This document shows, piece after piece, positions 1 through 6,723 of a stretch of DNA of 25,537 nucleotides. Each line of letters opens with the position of its first letter. The stretch's first letter is position 1. Source of the DNA: Gammaproteobacteria bacterium (GTDB taxonomy: Bacteria > Pseudomonadota > Gammaproteobacteria > JAABTG01); the NCBI GenBank assembly GCA_030066245.1, contig JASJBY010000013.1:1-25537 (forward strand), in the 5' to 3' direction. The position numbers and the translations under genes are program-made. The notes beneath the pieces were generated by a model, which saw only the letters and a list, made by a program, of their open reading frames with translations, was not told the DNA's origin and did not search any database.

Positions 1-1242
1 TCAGAGCAGGTCAAGGACCGGCTCAAGTCGATGGGGAAGACCGCGCGCCTGCACGGGTTCAGACCGGGCAAAGTACCTGCGAAGGTGTTGGAACGAACCT
101 ATGGCAGGCAGGTGCGGGACGAGGTGGTGTCGCAGGTGCTCCAGTCCAGTCTTTTCGAGGCTTTCGGCACCGAGAACCTTAATCCGGCCGGCCAGCCAAC
201 CATCGACCAAGTGGACTCTAAACCGGGTCACGGGCTCTCATACACCGCGGTTTTCGAAGTCTACCCGGAAATTCAGGTTCCCGATGCGGCCTCCATCGAG
301 CTCACCAAGCCGGTGGCTCAAGTGACGGACAAGGACGTGGAGAACCTGATCGAGACCTTGAGAAAGCAGCGGCGGACCTGGGAGAAGGTCGACAGGGAGG
401 CGACGGACGGCGATCGGGTGACCGTGGATTATGCGGGGACCATCGAGGGGGAGCCGTTCGAGGGCGGTGATGCCCAGCAGGTACCCGTGGAACTTGGCAG
501 CCACTCGCTGATCGAAGGCTTTGAGGAAGGTCTACGTGGTGCGAAGGCTGGTGAACAACGGACGCTGGATCTGACTTTCCCCGAAACCTACCACGCCAAG
601 GAGCTAGCCGGAAAGCCAGTGCGGTTTGCGGTGACGCTGCACACGATTGAGGAGCCCCGACTGCCGGAAATAGACGAGGAGTTTATCAAGAGCTTCGGGG
701 TCGAGGATGGCGGCGAGGAGGCGCTACGCAAGGAGGTGCGAGAGAACATGGAGCGCGAGCTGCAGGAAGCCATCCAGACGCAACTGAAGACCGAGGCCAT
801 GGACGCGCTACTCGCCCAGCACCCGTTGGAGCTGCCGAATGCTCTGGTAGAGGACGAGTCCAAGCGGCTGATGGAGCAGACCCGTCAAAACCTGATCCGG
901 CAGGGCGCCGGATCGCCGACGCTGCAGCTTCAACCCTCGCTGTTCGAGGATCAGGCGCGCCGACGAGTCTCCCTTGGCCTGTTGCTGGCTGAGATTGTCA
1001 AGTACAACAGCATGAGTGCCGACCCCGCCAAGGTGAGAGAACGGGTTGAATCGATAGCTTCGTCCTATCAGGATCCCCAGCAAGTAATATCCTGGTACTA
1101 TGGCGACAAACAGCGACTGGCAGAGATAGAGTCGCTGGTGATGGAGGATGTTGTGATGGAATGGATCGTGCAAAACGCCAAGGTGCAAGACGCGGAAACC
1201 ACGTTTGACGCCATCATGAAACGCGGGCAGACTTCAGCTTAA
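1..1242 (+). CDS. tig: Trigger factor, ribosome-associated chaperone/PPIase (5' partial)
   Basis: Trigger factor binds the ribosome at the exit tunnel and helps nascent cytosolic proteins fold. The reading frame is open from base 1, so the true start lies upstream; by comparison with E. coli about 25 residues are missing. The ribosome-binding signature GFRPGKVP is at bases 55-78. An FKBP-type PPIase domain follows (start VTVDYAGTIEGEPFEGG, bases about 418-475), then the long helical C-terminal chaperone arms. The frame ends with TAA at 1240-1242, only a few bases before clpP. The tig-clpP-clpX order is classical for Gammaproteobacteria and links folding of new chains to degradation. An ATG at base 31 exists but lies within the ribosome-binding domain and is not the start. 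The identification is certain. Confidence 0.97.
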   Translation, partial: SEQVKDRLKSMGKTARLHGFRPGKVPAKVLERTYGRQVRDEVVSQVLQSSLFEAFGTENLNPAGQPTIDQVDSKPGHGLSYTAVFEVYPEIQVPDAASIELTKPVAQVTDKDVENLIETLRKQRRTWEKVDREATDGDRVTVDYAGTIEGEPFEGGDAQQVPVELGSHSLIEGFEEGLRGAKAGEQRTLDLTFPETYHAKELAGKPVRFAVTLHTIEEPRLPEIDEEFIKSFGVEDGGEEALRKEVRENMERELQEAIQTQLKTEAMDALLAQHPLELPNALVEDESKRLMEQTRQNLIRQGAGSPTLQLQPSLFEDQARRRVSLGLLLAEIVKYNSMSADPAKVRERVESIASSYQDPQQVISWYYGDKQRLAEIESLVMEDVVMEWIVQNAKVQDAETTFDAIMKRGQTSA

Positions 1243-1256
1243 AGGTGATGCCGTTG

Positions 1257-1904
1257 ATGACCGATATGGAGAAAGAACAGGGGGTACTCGGAGCCAGCGC
1301 ATTGAATCTGGTGCCGATGGTTGTCGAGCAGTCGGCGCGTGGCGAGCGGGCCTACGACATATATTCACGGCTGCTCAAGGAGCGCGTCATATTCCTGGTC
1401 GGCGCGGTCGAGGACCACGTCGCAAACCTGATAGTGGCGCAGCTGTTATTCCTGGAATCCGAGAATCCGGACAAGGACATTCATCTATATATCAACTCTC
1501 CAGGCGGGCTGGTGAGTGCCGGACTCGCGGTTTACGATACGATGCAGTTCGTAAAACCCGACGTGAGCACCATGTGCGTGGGTCAGGCGGCGAGCATGGG
1601 CGCGCTGTTACTGGCCGGGGGCGCGAAGGGCAAGCGGTTCGCTCTGCCTCACTCGCGGGTCATGATTCACCAGCCCTTGGGTGGGTTCCAGGGGCAGGCC
1701 AGTGACATCGACATCCATGCCAAGGAAATTCTCAAGGTGCGTGCACGTCTGAACGAGATTCTTGCCGGCCACACCGGACAACCGATCGAGCGCATTCAGC
1801 AGGACACCGATCGCGATAATTTCATGAGCGGCGAGGAGGCTGCCGAGTACGGTCTCATCGACGCTGTGTTGAGCAGCCGCGATACCAAGGTGGAAGGGAC
1901 CTGA
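1257..1904 (+). CDS. clpP: ATP-dependent Clp protease proteolytic subunit ClpP
   Basis: ClpP is the serine peptidase that forms the two-ring tetradecamer degrading substrates unfolded by ClpX or ClpA in the cytoplasm. From the ATG at 1257 the product has 215 residues (E. coli 207). The catalytic triad is visible: Ser113 in GQAASMGALLL, His138 in RVMIHQPLGG, and Asp187 in TDRDNFMS. GERAYDIYSRLLKERVIF and the oxyanion-region INSPGG are family hallmarks. Start choice: GTG 1245 and ATG 1248 are in frame, but the only Shine-Dalgarno-like sequence (AGGTG, 1243-1247) overlaps or abuts them and is well spaced (9 nt) for ATG 1257; ATG 1266 is also possible. It lies immediately after tig, probably co-transcribed or coupled, and 49 bp before clpX. 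The N-terminal propeptide is probably auto-processed, as in E. coli. Confidence 0.97.
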   Translation: MTDMEKEQGVLGASALNLVPMVVEQSARGERAYDIYSRLLKERVIFLVGAVEDHVANLIVAQLLFLESENPDKDIHLYINSPGGLVSAGLAVYDTMQFVKPDVSTMCVGQAASMGALLLAGGAKGKRFALPHSRVMIHQPLGGFQGQASDIDIHAKEILKVRARLNEILAGHTGQPIERIQQDTDRDNFMSGEEAAEYGLIDAVLSSRDTKVEGT

Positions 1905-1912
1905 GGACAGGT

Positions 1913-1941
1913 CTTGAAACAGGAGCTCGATTTCCGGCTGA
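1913..1941 (+). promoter_or_regulatory. Possible sigma-32 (heat-shock) promoter for clpX
   Basis: An exact CTTGAAA, the sigma-32 -35 consensus, lies at 1913-1919 in the short clpP-clpX gap. Fourteen bases downstream, CCGGCTGA (1934-1941) is only a poor match to the -10 consensus CCCCATNT. Heat-shock control of clp genes is known in Gammaproteobacteria, but this assignment rests on the -35 alone. Confidence 0.25.
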
Positions 1942-1953
1942 CGAGGTAGCCTC

Positions 1954-3234
1954 ATGAGCAACGACAAGCAGGGCAAAGGCGGCGACAGCGATAGGCTGCT
2001 GTACTGTTCCTTCTGCGGTAAGAGCCAACACGAAGTCCGCAAGCTTATTGCGGGCCCCTCCGTGTTCATCTGCGATGAATGCGTAGAGCTCTGCAACGAC
2101 ATCATCAGGGAAGAGATTCAGGAGAAATCAGGCTCGGCCAAGGGCAGCAAGCTGCCAACCCCCCGAGAAATCAACGCCATTCTGGACGAGTACGTTGTCG
2201 GCCAGATGCATGCGAAGCGGGTGTTGTCGGTGGCAGTCTACAACCACTATAAGCGGTTGGAGACGGGTACCAAGAGCGACGACGTGGAGCTGTCAAAGAG
2301 CAACGTCTTGCTGATCGGTCCGACAGGCTGCGGTAAGACGCTGCTCGCCGAGACCCTGGCCCGCCTGCTCAACGTACCGTTTACCATCGCGGACGCTACC
2401 ACGCTCACCGAAGCCGGCTATGTTGGAGAGGATGTTGAGAACATCATCCAGAAGCTGCTGCAGAAGTGCGACTATGACGTGGAGAAGGCCCAGACGGGTA
2501 TTGTTTACATAGACGAGATTGACAAGATTTCCCGCAAATCCGACAACCCCTCTATCACGCGGGACGTGTCGGGCGAAGGCGTGCAGCAGGCCCTGCTGAA
2601 GCTCATCGAGGGGACGGTGGCTTCCGTGCCGCCCCAGGGAGGCCGTAAGCACCCTCAGCAGGAATTTCTACAGGTCAACACCGCGAACATCCTTTTCATC
2701 TGCGGTGGCGCGTTCGATGGCCTCGACAAAATTATCAAAGACCGCTCTTCCGACCTGGGCGGCATTGGATTTGCCGCCGAGGTGAAAGGCAAGGAAGACG
2801 AGAAGTCGGTGGGTGAGGTGCTGGTGGACGTGGAACCCGAAGACCTCATCAAGTACGGCCTCATACCCGAGTTCGTAGGTCGTCTGCCAGTGGTCGCGAC
2901 GCTCCAGGAGCTTGACGAGGGGCAGCTGGTGCGGATTCTGACGGAGCCGAAGAACGCCATCACCAAACAGTACTCGAAGATGTTCGAGATGGAAGGGGCG
3001 GAGCTCGAATTCCGCGAGGATGCCCTGCGAGCAGTGGCGAGGAAAGCGATGGAGCGAAAAACAGGTGCGCGCGGTCTGCGCTCCATACTCGAGCATCATC
3101 TGCTGGACACCATGTACGACCTGCCGTCCATGGAGGATGTGGCCAAGGTGGTGGTTGACGAAGGCGCCATACGCGGAGAGTCCAAGCCGCTGGTCATCTA
3201 CGAGGGCGACAAGCAGGCGGTAGCGTCCGACTGA
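1954..3234 (+). CDS. clpX: ATP-dependent Clp protease ATP-binding subunit ClpX
   Basis: ClpX is the hexameric AAA+ unfoldase that recognises tagged substrates (such as SsrA) and feeds them to ClpP. The 426-residue protein has the N-terminal zinc-binding domain with Cys18, Cys21, Cys40 and Cys43. The Walker A motif GPTGCGKT is at 122-129, the pore loop GYVG at 155-158 and Walker B VYIDEID at 184-190. The RKH substrate-gating loop begins at 231, and the ClpP-docking IGF tripeptide is at 271-273. The sensor-2 region (KTGARGLRS) is near the C-terminus. All functional motifs are intact and the length matches the family (E. coli 424). The start ATG is preceded by GAGG (about 7 nt spacing). It lies 49 bp after clpP, and CTTGAAA in the gap may add heat-shock transcription. 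Confidence 0.98.
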   Translation: MSNDKQGKGGDSDRLLYCSFCGKSQHEVRKLIAGPSVFICDECVELCNDIIREEIQEKSGSAKGSKLPTPREINAILDEYVVGQMHAKRVLSVAVYNHYKRLETGTKSDDVELSKSNVLLIGPTGCGKTLLAETLARLLNVPFTIADATTLTEAGYVGEDVENIIQKLLQKCDYDVEKAQTGIVYIDEIDKISRKSDNPSITRDVSGEGVQQALLKLIEGTVASVPPQGGRKHPQQEFLQVNTANILFICGGAFDGLDKIIKDRSSDLGGIGFAAEVKGKEDEKSVGEVLVDVEPEDLIKYGLIPEFVGRLPVVATLQELDEGQLVRILTEPKNAITKQYSKMFEMEGAELEFREDALRAVARKAMERKTGARGLRSILEHHLLDTMYDLPSMEDVAKVVVDEGAIRGESKPLVIYEGDKQAVASD

Positions 3235-3237
3235 CAC

Positions 3238-3253
3238 GGGCGCTGTAACGCCC
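3238..3253 (+). terminator. Weak hairpin after clpX
   Basis: GGGCG (3238-3242) pairs with CGCCC (3249-3253) across a 6-nt loop, 4 bases after the clpX stop. There is no T-tract, so it is at best a weak or factor-dependent terminator. Confidence 0.2.
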
Positions 3254-3276
3254 CGGGCTCCCAGGACGCGGGTCCG

Positions 3277-3305
3277 CTTGAAATGGCAGGATGCTGCCTC
3301 AATGT
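3277..3305 (+). promoter_or_regulatory. Candidate sigma-32 promoter of lon
   Basis: An exact sigma-32 -35 element CTTGAAA (3277-3283) is followed after 14 bases by CTCAATGT (3298-3305), matching 6 of 8 positions of the -10 consensus CCCCATNT (N counted as a match). lon is a standard member of the sigma-32 regulon, so the context fits. Transcription would begin near 3312, giving a leader of roughly 155 nt before the GTG start at 3469. The rest of the 234-bp clpX-lon gap shows no other convincing site; an AT-rich patch lies at about 3424-3440. Confidence 0.5.
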
Positions 3306-3468
3306 TCCTTCCCTGCAACACGGCGGCTGGCTTGACTGCCGAGGTTGAAGGCCAGCAGCCAGACCCATTGCAGGACGCATACCACCATATCGACGTCTGC
3401 GCGCGAAGCGTCTACAGTCAACGTTATTAATTTTTATTTCCAGCACTAATCCAACGAGGTGACCCACC

Positions 3469-5910
3469 GTGGCCGATAAAGACCATCCGTCAGAGATAGT
3501 CGAAGAGCGTATTCTCACATCGCCCGTTCTACCTCTCAGGGATGTGGTCGTGTACCCTCACATGGTCATTCCGCTCTTCGTCGGCCGTGAAAAGTCGATC
3601 CATGCGCTCGAGCAGGCGATGGAGGACAACAAGCAGATCTTGCTGGTTGCTCAAAAGAACGCCGCCCAGGATGACCCCACGGTCGATGACATGTACCGGG
3701 TCGGAACCCTGTCGACCATTCTTCAGCTTCTCAAGCTGCCTGACGGAACGGTCAAGGTTCTCGTGGAAGGCGTGCAGCGAGCCAGGATTCTGCATTTCGT
3801 CGGCACCGAGGATTACTTTGCGGCGCAGATACATGCCATCGAGTCCGAGCCCGTGGAGGAGCGCGAGGCCGAGGCGCTGACGCGCTCAGTGCTAACGCAG
3901 TTCGAACAGTATGTGAAGCTGAACAAAAAGGTTCCGCCGGAAATACTCGCATCGCTTTCGAGCATCGACGAGGCCGGCCGGCTGGCAGATACCGTGGCGG
4001 CGCATCTCGCTGTAAAAATCGACGAAAAGCAGCGCATCCTCGAGATAGAGGACATTCGCAAGCGCATGGAACGGCTCATCGGCATGATGGAAAGCGAGCT
4101 CGATCTGCTCCAGGTGGAGAAGCGTATTCGGGGCCGCGTCAAGAAGCAGATGGAGAAGAGCCAGAGGGAGTACTACCTCAACGAGCAGATGAAGGCCATC
4201 CAGAAGGAGCTGGGTGACATGGAGGATGCTCCCAACGAGGTCGAGGAGCTCACACGCAAGATCGAAGACGCCGGCATGTCAAAGGAAGCCAAGACGAAGG
4301 CAACCGCTGAGTTGAACAAGCTCAAGCTCATGTCGCCTATGTCGGCCGAAGCCACCGTCGTGCGAAATTACATTGACTGGCTGGTCAATGTGCCCTGGAA
4401 GAAACGTAATAAGGTTCGCAACGACCTCTCCAAGGCGGAGGAAGTCCTGGAAGCGGACCACTACGGGCTCGAGAAAGTGAAGGAACGTATTCTCGAGTAC
4501 CTGGCCGTGCAGCAGCGCGTCAAAAAGCTGAAAGGGCCTATATTATGTCTGGTCGGCCCGCCCGGCGTAGGTAAGACGTCCATCGGTCGTTCCATAGCGC
4601 GGGCGACCGGTCGTAACTTCGTACGCATGTCGTTGGGGGGCGTACGTGACGAGGCGGAGATTCGGGGCCACCGGCGCACGTACATCGGCGCCTTGCCCGG
4701 CAAGATCGTGCAGAATCTGGCCAAGGTCGGCGTACGGAATCCGCTGTTCCTCCTCGACGAAGTCGACAAGATGTCGATGGACTTCCGAGGCGATCCGGCC
4801 TCGGCGCTCCTCGAGGTGCTGGACCCGGAGCAGAACAATACATTCAACGATCATTATCTGGAAGTTGACTACGATTTGTCGGAAGTCATGTTCGTGACTA
4901 CCGCAAACACACTGAACATCCCGCCGGCGCTGCTGGACCGCATGGAGGTAATCCGACTCGCCGGCTATACGGAGGATGAGAAGCTAAACATCGCCACTCG
5001 CTATTTGATTCGCAAGCAGGTGGAAGCCAACGGCTTGTCCGAGAAAGAGATCAGCATCGGCGAAAGCGCCATACGCGACATTATCCGGTACTACACCCGC
5101 GAAGCGGGTGTACGAAATTTGGAACGGGAAATTTCGAAAATATGTCGCAAGGTCGTCAAACAGCTGGTTTTGACGCCATCGAGAAAAAAGCTGACCGTCA
5201 CCTCCAGAAACGTGGAGAAGTTTCTCGGGGTGAAGCGGTTCCGCTTTGGTAGAGCTGAAGAAGAGGACCGGATCGGGCTGGTTACCGGTTTAGCGTGGAC
5301 GGAGGTGGGCGGCGACCTGCTGACAATCGAAGCCGCTGTAATCCCGGGCAAGGGGAAGCTCACCCATACGGGACAGCTCGGTGACGTCATGCAGGAGTCT
5401 ATACAGGCGGCGATGACTGTGGTCCGAAGTCGAGCCGAGGCGCTGGGTATAGACTCCGAGTTCTATCAGAAGCAGGATGTCCACATACACGTGCCGGAGG
5501 GTGCTACGCCCAAAGACGGGCCCAGCGCCGGCGTGAGCATGGCCACGGCTCTAGTATCGGTGCTGACCGGGATTCCCGTTCGGTCTGACGTGGCCATGAC
5601 TGGTGAAATCACTCTCCGCGGTGAGGTTCTGCCCATCGGAGGGTTGAAAGAGAAGCTCCTGGCGGCACTTCGCGGAGGTATACAAACCGTTCTCATACCG
5701 GAGGACAACAGACGTGACCTGGCGGAAATACCTGCTAATATCAAGCAGAATCTCGACGTTCGTCCTGTGAAATGGATCGACGAGATTTTCGAAGTCGCGC
5801 TGAATCACCTGCCTGAGCCTCCCGAGGAAAGTTCCAAGGAGGAGGGCGTGATTAAACAAGGCGAAGCCGCTGAGCCCACGAAGAAACGCGGGCGCGTTAC
5901 CACGCACTAA
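3469..5910 (+). CDS. lon: ATP-dependent Lon protease
   Basis: Lon is a homohexameric AAA+ serine protease that degrades misfolded and short-lived regulatory proteins in the cytosol. The 813-residue product has the N-terminal substrate-binding LON domain (about 15-210), a coiled-coil linker, Walker A GPPGVGKT (363-370), Walker B LLDEVDK (428-434) and the C-terminal protease domain. The catalytic dyad is Ser686 in DGPSAG and Lys729 in GGLKEKL, with the 43-residue spacing seen in E. coli (679/722). Start: GTG at 3469 with GAGGTG (3456-3461) 7 nt upstream. Compared with E. coli (784 aa) it has a longer charged C-terminal tail (after about 780) ending KKRGRVTTH. Its long leader carries a candidate heat-shock promoter. 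Gene order clpX-lon-hupB is typical. Confidence 0.98.
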   Translation: MADKDHPSEIVEERILTSPVLPLRDVVVYPHMVIPLFVGREKSIHALEQAMEDNKQILLVAQKNAAQDDPTVDDMYRVGTLSTILQLLKLPDGTVKVLVEGVQRARILHFVGTEDYFAAQIHAIESEPVEEREAEALTRSVLTQFEQYVKLNKKVPPEILASLSSIDEAGRLADTVAAHLAVKIDEKQRILEIEDIRKRMERLIGMMESELDLLQVEKRIRGRVKKQMEKSQREYYLNEQMKAIQKELGDMEDAPNEVEELTRKIEDAGMSKEAKTKATAELNKLKLMSPMSAEATVVRNYIDWLVNVPWKKRNKVRNDLSKAEEVLEADHYGLEKVKERILEYLAVQQRVKKLKGPILCLVGPPGVGKTSIGRSIARATGRNFVRMSLGGVRDEAEIRGHRRTYIGALPGKIVQNLAKVGVRNPLFLLDEVDKMSMDFRGDPASALLEVLDPEQNNTFNDHYLEVDYDLSEVMFVTTANTLNIPPALLDRMEVIRLAGYTEDEKLNIATRYLIRKQVEANGLSEKEISIGESAIRDIIRYYTREAGVRNLEREISKICRKVVKQLVLTPSRKKLTVTSRNVEKFLGVKRFRFGRAEEEDRIGLVTGLAWTEVGGDLLTIEAAVIPGKGKLTHTGQLGDVMQESIQAAMTVVRSRAEALGIDSEFYQKQDVHIHVPEGATPKDGPSAGVSMATALVSVLTGIPVRSDVAMTGEITLRGEVLPIGGLKEKLLAALRGGIQTVLIPEDNRRDLAEIPANIKQNLDVRPVKWIDEIFEVALNHLPEPPEESSKEEGVIKQGEAAEPTKKRGRVTTH

Positions 5911-5934
5911 TGCTCTGTCAATAAGCGCATGCAA

Positions 5935-5956
5935 AACCGCTGTCTGCCGGGCGGTT
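5935..5956 (+). terminator. Hairpin after lon (weak terminator candidate)
   Basis: AACCGC (5935-5940) and GCGGTT (5951-5956) form a 6-bp stem with a 10-nt loop, 24 bases past the lon stop. It lacks a T-tract, so intrinsic termination is doubtful. Confidence 0.25.
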
Positions 5957-5984
5957 ACTGGTTTCCGATGGCTGTTTTCCGCGC

Positions 5985-6014
5985 TTGACATGGCTTTCGA
6001 GCCATTGGTATAAA
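5985..6014 (+). promoter_or_regulatory. Strong sigma-70 promoter of hupB-tRNA unit
   Basis: TTGACA (5985-5990), an exact -35, is followed by an 18-bp spacer and TATAAA (6009-6014), 5 of 6 to the -10 consensus. The start of transcription would be near 6021, giving a leader of about 75 nt. The spacer contains an inverted repeat, ATGGCT-TTCG-AGCCAT (about 5989-6005), which could be a repressor or nucleoid-protein site. This is the only clear promoter upstream of hupB and the two tRNAs. Confidence 0.7.
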
Positions 6015-6095
6015 TCGCGCTCTGCGATCGTGGGGTTTCCTGACTTGGGAGGCGGAGAGTCGGTGCCTCAACTAGATTAACGCTGGGGGATGTGT

Positions 6096-6368
6096 ATGAA
6101 CAAATCGGAGCTGATTGATGCTGTCGCCGAGGAAGCGGATCTTTCCAAAGCGGCGGCCGGGCGGGCAATAGATGCATTGGTGAATTCCATAACCGGTGCG
6201 TTGAAGGCGGGTGATCAAATCACCCTCGTGGGATTCGGGACATTCATGGTCAAGGAGCGTGCTGCACGGTCGGGCCGCAACCCGCGCACGGGTGAGACCA
6301 TTAAGATATCGGCGTCATCCATGCCAGTTTTCAAAGCTGGCAAAGCTTTGAAGGATGCCGTAAACTGA
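6096..6368 (+). CDS. hupB: DNA-binding protein HU-beta
   Basis: HU is a small histone-like dimer that bends DNA and compacts the nucleoid. From ATG 6096 the product has 90 residues, exactly the E. coli HU-beta length, beginning MNKSELIDAVA. The family signature GFGTFMVKERAARSGRNP, which forms the base of the DNA-binding arm, is at about 46-63, and the arm ends in the ETIKI strand. Another ATG at 6090 overlaps the Shine-Dalgarno GGGGGA (6085-6090), which has 5-nt spacing to 6096, so 6096 is preferred. A strong sigma-70 promoter lies upstream. The gene follows lon, as in many Gammaproteobacteria, and is followed after 13 nt by two tRNA genes, implying a shared transcript. Confidence 0.97.
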   Translation: MNKSELIDAVAEEADLSKAAAGRAIDALVNSITGALKAGDQITLVGFGTFMVKERAARSGRNPRTGETIKISASSMPVFKAGKALKDAVN

Positions 6369-6381
6369 CTGATCTCCTTGG

Positions 6382-6457
6382 GGGTGCTTAGCTCAGCTGG
6401 GAGAGCATCGCCCTTACAAGGCGAGGGTCGGGGGTTCGAGCCCCTCAGCACCCACCA
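6382..6457 (+). tRNA. tRNA-Val (anticodon TAC)
   Basis: A full cloverleaf is visible. The acceptor stem is GGGTGCT/AGCACCC, the D stem GCTC/GAGC, and the anticodon stem TCGCC/GGCGA has loop CTTACAA (anticodon TAC at 6415-6417). The T arm has loop TTCGAGC, the discriminator is A6454, and CCA is encoded at 6455-6457. It reads GUA/GUG valine codons. It begins 13 nt after the hupB stop with no room for a promoter. Confidence 0.97.
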
Positions 6458-6467
6458 GTAGCAGTAC

Positions 6468-6544
6468 GGAGTGGTAGTTCAGCTGGTTAGAATACCGGCC
6501 TGTCACGCCGGGGGTCGCGGGTTCGAGTCCCGTCCACTCCGCCA
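6468..6544 (+). tRNA. tRNA-Asp (anticodon GTC)
   Basis: The acceptor stem is GGAGTGG/CCACTCC and the D stem GTTC/GAAT includes one wobble pair. The anticodon stem CCGGC/GCCGG has loop CTGTCAC (anticodon GTC at 6502-6504), and the T arm has loop TTCGAGT. The discriminator is G6541 and CCA is encoded at 6542-6544. It lies 10 nt after tRNA-Val and 10 nt before the terminator stem. Confidence 0.97.
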
Positions 6545-6554
6545 CCAACAACAG

Positions 6555-6585
6555 AGGGTGCGTCTCCAGAGACGCGCCCTTTTTT
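6555..6585 (+). terminator. Rho-independent terminator of hupB-tRNA unit
   Basis: A 10-bp stem, GGGTGCGTCT (6556-6565) with AGACGCGCCC (6570-6579), including one G-T wobble, has a 4-nt loop CCAG and is followed by six T (6580-6585). It is the strongest intrinsic terminator in the window and closes the hupB-tRNA-Val-tRNA-Asp transcript. Confidence 0.9.
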
Positions 6586-6723
6586 CATGTTGGCCGTCGT
6601 ACGGCGTCCGGCTGACAGCTTGACTTTAAATTCCGCATTGTTCGACCGCGGAAGCACCCCCGGCGAATGATGACGGGGTACTACCGGAAGCGCGGAAGGC
6701 GCGTGAGCTGAGAGACATTCGTC

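Noticed and set aside
6382..6544. tRNA pair as a genomic-island attachment site
   Set aside because: No integrase gene or direct repeat of a tRNA 3' end is visible, and the flanking genes are in conserved order.
6620..6648. Sigma-70 promoter for ppiD (TTGACT)
   Set aside because: No -10-like hexamer lies 16-18 bp downstream; the sequence there is CGACCG-like.
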